The notes: generated from the sequence alone by a model not told the origin. Numbered from the stretch's first letter, positions 55,101 through 64,000 are shown. The stretch: 64,000 nucleotides of DNA from Zerene cesonia (GCF_012273895.1 NC_052118.1:6969164-7033163), one strand, 5' to 3'. Translations and numbers: made by a program.

Positions 55101-58100
55101 TACTCGTGCAAGAGACTAAGCATGAGATACTCACCTTCTACGATCCTGAGAACAAGACCATCGGGTTGTCCCATAGACTTGGTGAGTACTTACCGCAGAA
55201 GTTGTATCAAGTTTCGTATTCATGGCAAACATTTGTTGAGCAACAATGTTTGGAACTTTGTTTCAATGTTGTCGCTCCTCGGGAGAGAAGTAGATTCTCT
55301 TAGAGATAGTCCGACTCAAACTTGACCAATTGTATGATACTTTTAGAACGCATTATTCAAGATCTAGCTATTCAACATGAAAATTCGATACATAGATACA
55401 TTTAAAAATCGTGCACGAACATTTGAAAAGCAGATAACGAATGGGTTTTTTAAAAGGATGGCTTTTATTTCATACAATGTAAACGTAACATTCCATTTAT
55501 ACTGTGTCAATGTTCAATACCAACGACCTCATAGTTCACAATGCCACGTTTTGAAAGAAAACGTTCCTATAGGTGCGTGACCCACTACTATTTAATGGTG
55601 TTCAGTTCATTCAGAAGTTATTTCAACCCGTATTTTTTTAATTGCGTGTTTATTTTTTCAGTTATTACCATCAAAGGTGAATTGAAAATGTGTTTATTTT
55701 ATAAAGCGATGTTTAATGTAGAATGAGATTTATTCTATGATTTCGTAGAGTACAAAAATAATAGAGAAATAAGCAAATAAATTAACGCGATAAGATATGA
55801 TATAAATATTAGTATAGCATTACTTGTGTTTATATGATATGTAGAATATGTTATTTACTTGATAGTACTATAATATATCAATGTTTGATCAATTATTTTT
55901 TCGTAAATAGTATAAAACCCAATACCACAATGCGGACTCAATCAAATAAAAGAGTGCAGATGTTAAATATACGATGTTATTTCGAACGATAACCTAATCA
56001 ATTTTGTTCTTCCATTCATTTACCCATTACAGCTATCAAATCAATCAAGTGATACCCGTTAATAAATAAATCCACATAAATGATAAACCCCACTGGTTTA
56101 TCATTTATGTGGTTTAGTACCAGTAAAATAAAGTTAGTTAGAGTGGAGTGGAGCGATAAAACTAATTCCACAGCAGCCGCGAGCACATGATAATTTCCTT
56201 TGTTCAGTTAATTGAATTAATTAAATAGTGACGGCTGAACGTAGTCACAAAGCCGTTTGCTTGATTTGATTTATCAGTCCGGATGCTGGCTTGATTGTTA
56301 CATTGGATCCTGGAGAATCTTGAACTCTATGGTTGATTTATTCTAAAGTTAATAAATTTAAAAATATTCAATTTACAGTTCAATTGTATCTGTATAACGT
56401 TTAATTTTATAAGGAAATAAAGTTCACCTTTTTTTTTCGTATAAATTTTCATGTAATTTAATTGCCAAAAGTATAAAGTTTTTTAAATAAAACTTTCGGA
56501 ACGATTCCCGAAAAGTTTAAATTAAAAATTCTTCCGCTTACGTTAATTCAAAATTCTGATTTATCTCGTAAAATAATTAATTACTTAAGTAGTTTTAACG
56601 TTATTAATAAATGACATGCAATTATGCATTTTGTCTTAATTTGTATTTAAATATTATTTGTTATCAGTGAGCTACGGTACAAGAAATATTTTTAGTTAAA
56701 ACAATATTATGTACTTACTTGTGGATTGTAAAATATACATTCAGAGGAGATTTTGAGGTAAATAAATTGGAAAAAGGTAATTTCTCGTCCGGTCACTCGC
56801 AAAACAAAAGGGATTTTCATTTCATCGAACGAACCTCATTTTTTATGCACGATCCCGACCCGGAATTTGTTTTACATTCGAAATTTTGCTTCAGTTTATT
56901 TCCCTGAAATTTGTAGCTATAGTATTTTTTATTTGTAGCTTTTATTGCTTTACCGACTTCATATAAAATAGAAGTAGGTCTACTAAACGAACTGTATCAT
57001 GTTCTTAGAGATGTTTTAGTGTTTGAACAGGGTTCTTGATTAATTAAGATATAGGTATTTTTGATGTACATTCAGTTCTTTTATTCGTTCGTTCCATGTG
57101 ACAGATTATAACGCCGCGCAAGACACTGTCGACACATTACAAATAGTTACCACCTTTTCTCGGTTCCTAATGTCTTCACACTTTAATTTATATTATGCTG
57201 TACAATTTAATTGCTGTTGTGCATTGAATTAAAAAAAACGTTTTACTTTACTAGACGAAAATCATTATTTCTCACATTGTCTCGCCTAGCATTTAAAGAA
57301 ATAAATAATCCCAATCGCCACTATATTAATTCTTGGAACCCTCGTCAAGTGTTCACGAAGTTATGCCGATAGCGTTCCAATCGCATTTGACCCCGGAAGG
57401 ATTCTCGACCCAATTTCTAGTGATCAGAAGCTTGACAGATAATTTTGAGAGTCGAGAGCTTGAATTACTGCGCGGCGTCATTTCGAAATAATTAACATTC
57501 GATAGTTCGACTTCGGTTATACGATATTCAAGCATCTGGCTATAAACGAATCTATTATATGAGATAAGGATTGTTATTAAAACAAACCTATGTTTTTATG
57601 TAATATAATTTCTTAATACTCATAATAAATTACTAATAATGCTATATAATGAAGTAGTATAACATATGTAATATAAACCCAAATAGACCAAAGATACTAT
57701 ATTCTTTTTAAAATATAATTTTATACTTAATGCGAGTCGAGATATTTAATGTTCCAATATTTTTGCGCAACCTACTACATTCTAAATATATATTGTATAA
57801 ATTATTGAAATTACCATAAAGAATTAGATACTGGCATGCAGATGGGTGCGCGGATGGAAATTTAATTTTATCATAGTCAGTTATTGAGCGAAATATAACT
57901 GAGAAATAAATATAGAACCATCCCATATACAGGTAAATAAGTTTCCGAAATCGACGTAAGCTTTTCAATAAGTAGTTTATCTTTTCTCTTTGCGTAATAA
58001 GAAATATACATAATTTATTTGACGTGGAGGAAAAATTATAGATATTAAAAATTTTACCATGGACTATAAACTTATATTTGTTTTTTTGGTTTTTCAGCGT

Positions 58101-59104
58101 TCCAGAAAGCATTTGCGTCGCTATCAACCGAGGTACCTCCCTCCCACCCGGCTGCCGCACACCTCCGTGTGCCGCGCGGACTAAAAGGGCCCCACCACAT
58201 CTTCGAATGTCGACGAACGAACATCATGGGATCTTTGGTCCAAGACGCTTCACCCTTTCTATTTCCTTGCACTATCGAATATTCATTGATCTGTGCAGCC
58301 ATTCTGTACGTGATGTGGAAAAACATTTCAAAGTATCCTTCGAAAGACGTCGCAGAGGCCATTGCTAAAGCAAGAATTCTAGAAGGTCTCGCATATAAGA
58401 AGTCTCCGCATTTGTATAGCGTCGATTGCGCCAGAGCGCACAAAGGCCTGTTTTTCGGAATTTTAGTCCTCGTGCTCACTATCATATCTCTGATTCTGTT
58501 TTTCGTCCTGGTCTCCAAAAAAGATTATGCGACATTAGCAGTTGTAGAGGTTAACTTGTGTGAATTAGCTCTATATGCGATGACAACGATAGCTAGTTTG
58601 GCGGGAATGGTCTGCGTTCGTAACCTCAAGTACGATGGGAACAGAAACCTTGAATTGGACAATATCTTGCTCGTAGGAGCACAAACTGGCATGTTCATTT
58701 ATGGTACATTCACAATCATCGGTGGACATTTCACGATCGAGAAGAACACAATACTAATATTGATTACAGCGCTATCATCTCTCATACAGACGACATGTCA
58801 GACAATGTTCATTTTAGATGCAAGTCGAAGGTCTGCGAAGACTCCAGAACAATTGCGCAAGAAGCCAGGACGGGAAATTGTTACTTTCCTACTAGTGACC
58901 AATTTGGCGATGTGGGCAATAAATACCTTGGAAAAATCGAGGGCTGAATCCCATCCTGTACAATTGCATTTCTACGGGCTCTGGGCTTGGACCATAATAA
59001 CCCACGTATCCATGCCTCTAGCGATTTTCTATAGATTCCATTCGACTGTATGTTTGTGCGAGATTTGGAAAAGAGCCTACAAAATGAAACCAGCGTACAT
59101 GTAG
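12930..59104 (+). CDS. OtopLa: Otopetrin-like proton channel (9 coding exons)
   Basis: Otopetrins are plasma-membrane proton channels; Drosophila OtopLa acts in acid taste. Exons: 12930-13150, 38435-38680, 42079-42231, 49653-49770, 50030-50138, 51503-51679, 53243-53403, 55019-55181, 58098-59104. Every junction is GT-AG and all phases agree, giving 784 residues. Residues 1 to about 210 are a disordered, acidic then Pro/Ser-rich cytoplasmic N-terminus. Twelve hydrophobic segments follow, TM1 at about 218-238 to TM12 near the C-terminus. Family hallmarks are FGIGSMIYSGLEFG, ARFGLMHMVGTNLSVWL and the terminal YGLWAWTIITHVSMPLAIFY and FHSTVCLCEIWKRAYK. NKT between TM5 and TM6 is a possible glycosylation site. 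ATG 12930 is the first in frame after a stop at 12894. The a-type subfamily name is inferred; the otopetrin assignment is firm. Confidence 0.93.
15074..15259 (+). mobile_element. Interspersed retroposon, copy C (partial, plus strand)
   Basis: It is the opposite orientation of copies A and B: it starts at GGGGGAGCCGGAGGCC, passes GAGCGGTGCTGATCGC and ATCAGGCGAACC, and ends in a 9-base poly-A run. It is diverged and lacks the distal part. The 98-codon frame across it is not a gene. Confidence 0.6.
16192..17328. mobile_element. Mariner-like element interrupted by gap
   Basis: The left end (CTAGTCTTGCCATAAATATT) and right end (reverse complement TTAGTCTGGCCATAAATACT) are imperfect terminal inverted repeats. 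The middle is replaced by the N run, so a transposase ORF can be neither shown nor excluded. Family assignment is by terminus only. Confidence 0.6.
16257..17256. other. Assembly gap, exactly 1000 N
   Basis: A placeholder gap lying inside a mariner-like repeat, which explains why assembly stopped there. Confidence 0.99.
17706..18020 (+). mobile_element. tRNA-derived SINE with GAT-repeat tail
   Basis: The head has a perfect RNA polymerase III A box (TGGCTCAGTGG, 17714-17724) and B box (GGTTCGAGACC, 17758-17768). A shared body follows (ATCACCACTGC … GTGAAGAAACCGGCATG … GTGGTGGATAATGGC) and then (GAT)n at about 18002-18018. Minus-strand copies occur at 26571-26875 and 42323-42501 and a diverged plus copy at 9606. 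It is a SINE, not a functional tRNA gene. Confidence 0.85.
22294..22490 (+). mobile_element. Non-autonomous Helitron-like element, copy 2
   Basis: Starts TCCTACTAATATTATAAATG after an A and ends GCGCAGCTAG before a T. The subterminal hairpin is damaged (GTGAATCACGGGG). Confidence 0.7.
23391..23590 (+). mobile_element. Non-autonomous Helitron-like element, copy 3
   Basis: Same family: TCCTACTAATATT start, GCGGGTGAAACCGTGGGG hairpin region, CTAG end followed by T. The start is blurred by repeated TCCTA units just upstream. Confidence 0.7.
23596..23800 (+). repeat. Second interspersed repeat abutting Helitron copy 3
   Basis: It begins ACTAATAATCTAAATACGAG and ends ACTACGCGGGCGAAGCGACG, a GC end like those of several lepidopteran interspersed repeats. 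It is non-coding; the family is uncertain. Confidence 0.4.
24577..24930 (-). mobile_element. Interspersed retroposon, copy B
   Basis: A 22-base poly-T run begins the element (poly-A tail on minus strand). The rest is highly similar to 10184-10525, including GGGCCTCCGGCTCCCCCACT and the CGAGCTGGCCCAATTCGTGC block. The overlapping frames of 82-95 codons arise from the repeat. Confidence 0.75.
24962..25005. repeat. 44-bp perfect direct repeat, copy 1
   Basis: AACAATATCTGATTCAACTA and the following 24 bases recur exactly at 27418-27461. This copy directly follows the A-rich right flank of retroposon copy B. Confidence 0.9.
26571..26875 (-). mobile_element. tRNA-derived SINE, minus strand
   Basis: A box (CCACTGAGCCA on plus) at 26859-26869 and B box (GGTTTCGAACC on plus) at 26815-26825 are intact; the tail reads CATCATCATC on plus. 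It is a complete copy and highly similar to 17706-18020. Confidence 0.85.
27418..27461. repeat. 44-bp perfect direct repeat, copy 2
   Basis: Identical to 24962-25005, with 2.4 kb between. It is too long for an ordinary target-site duplication. Confidence 0.9.
31646..31698 (+). CDS. OtopLa: Candidate alternative first coding exon of OtopLa
   Basis: Inside intron 1, an ATG opens 17 codons (MKITESVASGNEVDVIK) and meets a GTACAT donor at 31699 with two bases over. This is the same phase as exon 1, so it would join 38435 in frame. An initiator-like TTCAGTATGG lies at 31531. A stop (TAA) shortly before the ATG fits a first exon. Distinct N-termini would fit known isoform diversity of insect otopetrins, but there is no homology or transcript evidence here. 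Confidence 0.3.
35613..35812 (+). mobile_element. Non-autonomous Helitron-like element, copy 4
   Basis: Starts TCCTACTAATATTATAAATG after an A and ends GGGCCCAGCTAA before a T. The CTAA end still fits the Helitron CTRR rule. Confidence 0.7.
38435..38680 (+). CDS. OtopLa: OtopLa coding exon 2 (Pro/Ser-rich linker)
   Basis: Acceptor CCTTCCAG ends at 38434; donor is GTTGGT at 38681, set by phase with the next exon. It is GC-rich and encodes a low-complexity Pro/Ser/Ala stretch with PxxP motifs. The frame is open upstream to an ATG at 38382, and an internal ATG lies at 38460, so an intron-derived or internal start is possible for a shorter isoform. Confidence 0.75.
38873..39051 (+). mobile_element. 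Helitron-like repeat, second family
   Basis: ATAAACAAAGTCGCTTTCTC at the left, ACTACGCAACAGATTTTGAT in the middle, and a GCGTGCGAAGCGGACTAG end. This pattern is frequent in lepidopteran genomes. The CTAG end fits a Helitron. Confidence 0.5.
39098..39161. repeat. Perfect 29-bp inverted repeat, 6-nt loop
   Basis: Left arm 39098-39126 (TGCAATGGATAAGTAGTAAA…), loop TAAACG 39127-39132, right arm 39133-39161, with no mismatch. A transcript of the OtopLa intron would fold into a perfect hairpin here. Confidence 0.95.
39683..39861 (+). repeat. Diverged Helitron-like repeat
   Basis: TCTTAATAATATTATAAACG start, GTTACTCTTTCACGCGAAAA middle, and a GGGTACCACACGAGTTACGG end resemble the Helitron-like family but are much decayed. 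Confidence 0.45.
40498..40655 (-). repeat. Interspersed repeat, minus strand
   Basis: CCCCGGCTTCGGCCGTGG at the left, CAGACCAGTAGTTCCTGAGA in the middle, a short CAAA repeat, and TTTATAATATTAAT at the right. It reads as a degenerate interspersed repeat in reverse orientation. Confidence 0.4.
42079..42231 (+). CDS. OtopLa: OtopLa coding exon 3 (Pro-rich linker)
   Basis: Acceptor ATGTTCAG, donor GTAAGT at 42232. It continues the Pro-rich region (PSPPSLGTSLSLQPVLYGQ, then RPPLPPARRPSRP) and ends PNMHIISA just before TM1. The base composition is clearly more GC than the introns. Confidence 0.85.
42323..42501 (-). mobile_element. 5'-truncated tRNA-derived SINE, minus strand
   Basis: The tail (ATCATCATCATCAGCC on plus) and body match 26571-26875, but the tRNA-like head with A and B boxes is missing. 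It sits about 90 bp after OtopLa exon 3. Confidence 0.75.
43438..43614 (+). mobile_element. Non-autonomous Helitron-like element, copy 5 (short)
   Basis: TCCTACTTAATATAAATGCG start and GGGGCGCAACTAG end. An internal segment present in the other copies is missing and the flanking A/T rule no longer holds, so this is an older, deleted copy. Confidence 0.6.
44621..44808 (-). mobile_element. Helitron-like element, minus strand
   Basis: Read in reverse it begins TCCTACTTACAATATTATAA, passes GTTACTCTTTCACGTAAAAA and ends in CTAG at 44621. It is related to the + strand family but diverged. Confidence 0.5.
45055..45197 (+). repeat. Interspersed repeat
   Basis: CAAAACCGCTGGACCGATTT in the middle and GGCGCGGCGTTTGCCGTGTT then AGCTAG at the right end mark a typical lepidopteran interspersed repeat. 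Non-coding. Confidence 0.4.
46211..46573 (-). repeat. Interspersed repeat, minus strand
   Basis: CCACCCGCGGCTTCGCCTGC at the left and AAATCGGTTCAGTGGTTTAG with TTTATAATATTAGTAGGG at the right form an inverted-orientation repeat. The 78-codon frames at 46106-46342 and 46345-46581 are artefacts of it. Confidence 0.5.
47413..47439. promoter_or_regulatory. CCAAT box plus RFX X-box-like palindrome
   Basis: CCAAT at 47413-47417 is followed by GTTGTCATGGTAAC at 47426-47439, a near-palindrome that fits the RFX X-box (GTTRCCATGGYAAC) with one mismatch. The surrounding 47330-47530 is GC-richer than the intron around it. RFX factors drive ciliated sensory-neuron genes in insects; a role in OtopLa expression is inference. 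Confidence 0.35.
48425..48540 (-). repeat. Short interspersed repeat remnant
   Basis: AGTTGCAAGCCCCAGCTCCC and AAATCGGTTAAGTAGTTTAG resemble a degenerate interspersed repeat in reverse orientation. No gene; the 74-codon frame over it is not supported. Confidence 0.35.
49653..49770 (+). CDS. OtopLa: OtopLa coding exon 4 (TM1)
   Basis: Acceptor TTACTTATAG, donor GTAATA at 49771, phase 0 at the end. It encodes ALYGKLLVVMGIAFPMAEVI, the first membrane segment of the otopetrin domain, then STYIPPSFYE. Confidence 0.88.
50030..50138 (+). CDS. OtopLa: OtopLa coding exon 5 (TM2)
   Basis: Acceptor ATTTTGCAG. It encodes GFYLYLYIGSMVFLLYMYAA and a basic, polar stretch. The donor used is the rather weak GTGGGT at 50139, because only it keeps frame with exon 6 (A|AA gives Lys). 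A retroposon fragment begins about 50 bp after this donor. Confidence 0.85.
50139..51502. other. OtopLa intron 5
   Basis: Apart from the retroposon fragment at 50188-50285 I see only AT-rich intron sequence. Confidence 0.6.
50188..50285 (-). mobile_element. Interspersed retroposon fragment, copy D
   Basis: CTGGTGTGTCGCCTGATGGT, CGCTACCACCGCTCAT and GGATTGCCGGCTTTATATAG match the start of copies A and B; the rest is absent. It lies about 50 bp after the exon 5 donor in OtopLa intron 5. Confidence 0.65.
51503..51679 (+). CDS. OtopLa: OtopLa coding exon 6 (Ser-rich loop, TM3 start)
   Basis: Acceptor TAAACAG, donor GTGAGT at 51680. It encodes a Ser/Asp/Glu-rich cytoplasmic loop (SDSSSSQSESDSCSS…) between TM2 and TM3, then HHYGSFYLRMGAV leading into TM3. 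Such a loop is a plausible phosphorylation target; that is inference. Confidence 0.88.
51680..53242. other. OtopLa intron 6
   Basis: 1.6 kb of AT-rich intron. I see no gene or recognisable repeat in it. Confidence 0.6.
53243..53403 (+). CDS. OtopLa: OtopLa coding exon 7 (TM3 end, TM4)
   Basis: Acceptor ATTTCTAG, donor GTTTGT at 53404, phase 0. It encodes AFGIGSMIYSGLEFGQYWEL and then TM4 (TRMAFIFIQMYFIFLNN). Both stretches are typical of otopetrins. Confidence 0.92.
53436..53512. repeat. 77-bp contig-end overlap, left copy
   Basis: Identical to 54513-54589. It begins AAGAGTCATAACTCAAATTA and ends ATGTTGTAAA directly at the N run. Confidence 0.97.
53513..54512. other. Assembly gap, exactly 1000 N, probably spurious
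   Basis: Both edges carry the same 77 bases, as when two overlapping contigs are scaffolded without being merged. Confidence 0.99.
54513..54589. repeat. 77-bp contig-end overlap, right copy
   Basis: Identical to 53436-53512; starts at the first base after the N run. Confidence 0.97.
55019..55181 (+). CDS. OtopLa: OtopLa coding exon 8 (TM5)
   Basis: Acceptor TATTCCAG, donor GTGAGT at 55182. It encodes KHKIVARFGLMHMVGTNLSV and the rest of TM5, then a loop with the NKT sequon. The KHK-ARFGLMHM-TNL pattern is one of the best conserved in the family. Confidence 0.93.
55182..58097. other. OtopLa intron 8 (2.9 kb)
   Basis: AT-rich intron with one perfect hairpin (56072-56112). Small open frames at 55377-55726 and 56719-56907 show no family features. 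No gene is recognised. Confidence 0.65.
56072..56112. repeat. Perfect 18-bp inverted repeat, 5-nt loop
   Basis: CCACATAAATGATAAACC (56072-56089), loop CCACT, and the exact reverse complement at 56095-56112. Confidence 0.9.
58098..59104 (+). CDS. OtopLa: OtopLa coding exon 9 (TM6-TM12, stop)
   Basis: Acceptor TTTTTCAG ends at 58097; stop TAG at 59102-59104. This long terminal exon encodes residues 450-784: the rest of the TM5-TM6 loop, then seven membrane segments, including IEYSLICAAILYVMWKNI (TM6), KGLFFGILVLVLTIISLILF (TM7) and the C-terminal TM12 block. Frames of 148-150 codons on the other strand here overlap this conserved coding exon and are shadows. Confidence 0.95.
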
Positions 59105-62100
59105 CATACGACGCCAAACGAAAACCTTCACAAGCTTAATGAATACTTTTAAAGTAAACATCGCATAGATGTTAGTGCCATAGGAATCTGATGGATTCGT
59201 TATTGTAAGTCTTAAGCATTTCATATTAGATCACTTCACTTCCCAGTGCACTTATTTGTTCCGACGTTGGTAACGTTAAGTTGAGAATAAGATGTTTAAT
59301 GTTATTTATTTGGTAGCTTTATCAGACGCTTTAATTACCATAGTACTCCTGTTGATATTTTAGTCTCAGTATTTTGCATTTAGAACGGGTTGGAATGATT
59401 TAGCGTTATTTTGTTAGTGTAATGACGATCTTGGATCAACTATTCAATATTCTGAAACATTAAATTGTATTTAATGTTCCCTTTTTGGTTAGTTGTTCCA
59501 AGGCTGATTATTGTTATGTGTTTAGACGTAGATAGAGATTTCCCTGTGTTGATTTTCATGTTTTCACGCTTAGAAGTTAGCTGTAGTTCTTAGTCTCGAA
59601 TAGTTACATTCCACATCATATGCATTTACTCATCCAATCTGATTCAAAGGAAATGTCTTCCAATAGGTTATATTTTATTAAGTGTAGCCTCAATACCCAG
59701 TGTATTCTGAATTATTTATCTTAATTATGCTTGATATATGAAAGTGTGCTTGCAACGAGGATAATACATTACAAAAAATTGTAAGCATTTGTATAAAAAT
59801 TAATAACAGTTACCTCTATTCATTACGTGAGATATAAAATGTTTGGGTCTGTTTTTATATCGTTGAAATCCTATCTCATAATGATGGGCCTCCTGTTTTG
59901 AATTTGTAATAATTTTGAAAGAGGAATTCGTTAATCGAATTGTAAAACCGAAAGCTTTAAAACCCATTACTAAGTCTGAATAATTTTAGTTTTTAAATTA
60001 TAAAATCAGTAATCATTTGTCCGATATAATTTCGTTTAAAGACAGGCCCAAGAATTTTAATATGTATCTCTCCGTGACAGACCAACGATTTTATTGTACT
60101 TTTGCTTTTTAACATAAATTTTTAATATGAGCAACTTATTATAACTTATTTGCCTGCATGGTGATGCGCAAATATAGACACTATTTAGAGAATGAAATTC
60201 CGCCAGAAGATGAAATAAAAAATAGTTCATCTAGGAATTAATGGCCTTGATTGGAAAAACTATTTTAAATTTTACTTTTAATTTCCTTAAGAATCGTTAA
60301 ATGGCAATTGATATTTCTTAATAATAGATCGGATGGGACGGGGATGGATTTTCAAATAACAGATAAAATGATCAATTGATGCCACAATTGAATTCCAAGA
60401 TTAGGCCTAAAATCATTTTACTTTCTTTAACAAGTTAACCCAGCTAAATATACGTAGAAATTTATTCTACATATAAATTTATCAAGGTTCACAATTAATA
60501 TGAATAACATATTACACAGTGTACATATTTGCGCAACATCAATCTAGATAATGGGAACAATTATTATATTGACGACTTGACGACCTAATATTTTTGACAT
60601 CTTTTTGACCTGTAGTGCAGGACGGAATAATTCAACTTAAAATTTTCATACATGTACGTATATTACACATTTTATATCAGTCTAATTATATAGTTCTGAT
60701 CTAGTTTAGAACGTTTTTGCTATATTTTTGCTATATAGCGTCAGTATTTTGGATGCAACTTTTAAATCTATAGCAATATGTAAGAATCATGGACCCAGTA
60801 GGTAGGAAAAGGGATACACCAAAGTTTTATATAATTGGTAGATGTTTTGGAGCTTATACCGGTAACTTTAGCTACCATTAGGGTTGAATATTTTTTTATA
60901 GACGTAAATAAAGTAGTAATTATCGTCCAAACATCTTCTATGCGTTCTCCTGCATTGATTAAAGGAAACTGTGACGGCCAGATCTAATAATGTGACTTTT
61001 AAATATTTTTCTATTTACACGGAAGGAATATATTAAATTCTCTTCTGTTCTCTATTATAAAAAATCTTGCATGTTCATTAAAATTAATAGAAATGTGTAT
61101 ATTAACAGGTTTTAATATGAGATTAATGCTTTCTAAACAGAACTGATCTGATTCACGCTTTTTGATAACTAAAGAGATAGATTTAATCAACTTTAACGTA
61201 GTATCTCTAATAAACTATTGACATCTTCGACTGTAGTTTAAACGGACGACATATATTATTTTGAATTGTGGGTTATATTGCTCAAATGAGGTTTCGATAA
61301 ACGAATAATTTATTGTGTTTAAATAAATTTATTTTTGTTTGTATGGATGCAGTGTCTATGTATTATATGTTTATAAACTATTATTTGATGAAATTTAAAA
61401 TAACTATCCTATATAATTAGACGATAATTTATTAAAGCACATTTGTTTACGATAGTGTATCCTACATTAGCGTTAAAAATATATTTTATAAAGTGTAAAA
61501 TAAAAGGCTTATGAATTATTCGTAAATGAGATGCAATACTCAATATTTAGATGTAATTTATTTATAGTAACTATTTAATCGCTATTTGTATAGGCGTTTT
61601 AAATTATACATAGCCTTAAATGATAATAAGCTCATTTTATATCCCTCTCCTTATTTTAACACAATTCTACGTTATTATTTATGCTTATCATTCTTAATAG
61701 TAAAGGATTAAAAACTTTAAAGTTGAATTGTATAATAACAATTTTACCCATTTGGAATTTAAGCGAAGAGTAGATATAAAGTCTCATATTTTATTATTGA
61801 TGATCTAGAATTAATAAACAATAATTTAAATAAAATTATTGTTGCTATTTGACGACGATAAAGCTCAATAGAAAACCTAAACTGTCTTCATGATATTTTA
61901 ATAACGAAACACAACTTTATCGGAAATGAATGCTTGACCTAGAAATATAAGGGTTGGAAGTATGCAATCGAGTTTCACGAAACGAAGTTTTATTCATTGC
62001 TTTCTAAAAAGTATTAAACGAAAACATATAATATCTACCAGATTAAAATTAGCAAAAACGAGTTTTAGCTTTTAAAATTTAGATCGTATTTTATTAAAAT

Positions 62101-64000
62101 TTGAATTTTTTATTCCTTTCTAAACCATTCATATATGACTACTGAACACCAAAAAATTCTTCAATGCCTTAATTTTATTGAATTTTTAAATGATGCGTTT
62201 TTGATTTTGTTTAATGTAATAGTGATACTAGATTAATGTTTTTGATTATATATTTGTATACTATTTATTGGTTTAGACGATATTGTGAATAGTCTTAAGT
62301 CTTTGATGTTTAACGTTTACAAATAAATTTTAAATTATCCTTGAATACGAATGTGTTATTTTTCTGACATCCTTATGAAAACTTCATACGTCAATAATAT
62401 TGAAAATACGTTTCTATATAAGCTTAATTTGCGAACATTATTTTATAATTTATTATATTAAATCTGAACAAGATGTTATGAGGCATTTTTCAAAGATGAG
62501 ATATTTTTCAAAGAAGAGGTATTGATCAGAAGACGCGTTTTGATCCTCGGCGCATACAAACAAATGTGAAAAAACCTGACTATTTCTACGACATATCGGT
62601 AATTGTCGCTTTTTCGTGGGGTCTAGACCACAGGAGTGTTTAAAAAAAATGTTTTATAGCATCATAAATAATAAAGATTGATTAAAACATTATGTTATTA
62701 GACAAAATAACATAATATTGAAGTATGTTCGATAAACATTTTCATTCTCCGACTACCCATGTTTGAAGTCGTTATTATGAGATGGTCGCCATCATCTATA
62801 TTATCATTGCTTCCACATTCCACGATCCAGTATGGCTTGTAGCGTGTTGTTAACGACTTGCGAGCTTAATTACTTGATAGGTACAAGGGTAGAATTATCC
62901 TCACACTTTAAACCTGCCAGCTCTTTTAAGAATGTCCTATTTATATGAGCATTATAGTTGTTAAAAACTGTCTATCTGCATCAAAGCTTTTAAAGTGTTA
63001 ACTTTGACGACGTATCACGAATCCATAGCACTGATTTTGATGAAATTTGGTACGAAAATTTCAGTTATTCATAAGTCATAGCCTTGTCACAGCAACTTCT
63101 GTTTGTGCACAGCTTGAACGTTAAATAAATGTTATAGGTAGCCCCGAAAGAACTTCGACCACGCCGGGCGTTCTCGATTGAACTAGCCAATAGTTCGATT
63201 GATATGTATGTATATGTTATAGTGCAGAACTATGCCCATAAACCAAATGAAACTATTCCATCACATTATAGTCCGATGGTCGGAAGACTGACTTGTGTCA
63301 GTGACTGGTGACGTATCAGGTGCGGGATTTATATACCTAATTTTAAACGCTTTATTTCAAAAACAATCTTATTATATTAATACAACTTATTGATTATACT
63401 CGTTTCTGAACTACAGATAATCATACCTAGGAAGGTACATTAAAGTTATTGATAATTTCATCAATATATCTTCAATCGAGAATCAAAATAAAAAGGAATT
63501 AAAAAGCTTAAACTGGCATAATAACCGTTTTAATTGGCGATGTAATAAAAAAGTTGCATAGTTCTAGTTCCTCACAAATGATCATTAATCGTGAATCTCG
63601 TCTGACAACAGAGAATGAGGATCGACCGGTTTGTTGATAAAGCTTTTCTTATTTGAAATTGATCGCATTCTGCACTTCAAGTGCTTGTAACTAGCTGATT
63701 AACTATAGTCGGAAATTCAAAAGGAGTTTTATTTTTAAATAAAAATATAATACAGACCTCCAGCCATAGGTTACTAAACTGATTCATAAAACCATAATGA
63801 GTTGTATAATTAATAATTTATAATAATTTCGTACATACACAAGTTACACAAGTAGGTACATAGTACATATTATGTACATATGTTTTATGTATTAAAGATA
63901 TTGTCCAAATATAGGAATAAAGTTGTTGTGGTTTGCTTATTTTTTTTAAATTTTTATATAAGTTCTTGAAACAATTAAGTATTTTTTGATTCCAGTGAAA
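59105..64000. other. OtopLa 3' UTR and downstream flank
   Basis: No protein gene is recognised in these 4.9 kb. AATAAA hexamers occur at 60214, 60907, 61322, 61499 and 62322; any of them could end the OtopLa transcript and the sequence does not decide. The sequence is AT-rich without clear repeats. Confidence 0.5.

Noticed and set aside
58072..58518. 148-codon frame on the minus strand (and its 150-codon neighbour at 57708-58160)
   Set aside because: The first is antisense to the strongly conserved OtopLa terminal exon; the other is mostly AT-rich intron. Neither has family features.

Overview
This is eukaryotic nuclear DNA, almost certainly from a moth or butterfly (Lepidoptera). The evidence is AT-rich sequence, short coding exons with GT-AG introns, insect-type protein sequences, and several repeat families that look lepidopteran: small Helitron-like elements ending in CTAG, tRNA-derived SINEs with a GAT-repeat tail, and mariner-like ends. 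There is no operon, CRISPR array or prokaryotic feature. Three runs of exactly 1000 N (771-1770, 16257-17256, 53513-54512) are placeholder assembly gaps.

Two protein-coding genes can be built exon by exon, both on the + strand. (1) VAMP7, an R-SNARE, occupies 2289-6638 in four exons and encodes 219 residues: longin domain, SNARE motif and C-terminal membrane anchor. A TATA/initiator pair lies about 95 bp upstream. (2) An otopetrin-like proton channel (probably OtopLa) occupies 12930-59104 in nine coding exons. All eight splice phases agree and the product is 784 residues: a long Pro/Ser-rich cytoplasmic N-terminus, then 12 membrane segments. Its first intron is 25.3 kb. A possible alternative first coding exon at 31646-31698 has the correct splice phase.

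Layout: 1-770 is a repeat plus one end of a mariner-like element at a gap; 2.1-6.6 kb is VAMP7; 6.6-12.9 kb is intergenic DNA with a MITE-like element, hairpins, a SINE, a retroposon and a LINE copy with an inverted 5' part; 11.7-12.0 kb is a GC-rich block that may be the OtopLa promoter; 12.9-59.1 kb is OtopLa, mostly repeat-rich intron; 59.1-64 kb is 3' UTR and downstream flank with no recognised gene. The two genes act in unrelated processes (endosomal/lysosomal membrane fusion and acid sensing) and share no visible regulation.

I found no convincing new biological system. The most useful observations are: a gap that is really a 77-bp contig overlap; two gaps that break at the same 70-bp mariner end; a ~680-bp near-identical direct duplication around the VAMP7 5' exons; the candidate alternative OtopLa first exon; an RFX X-box with a CCAAT box inside OtopLa intron 3; and a perfect 29-bp-arm inverted repeat in intron 2.
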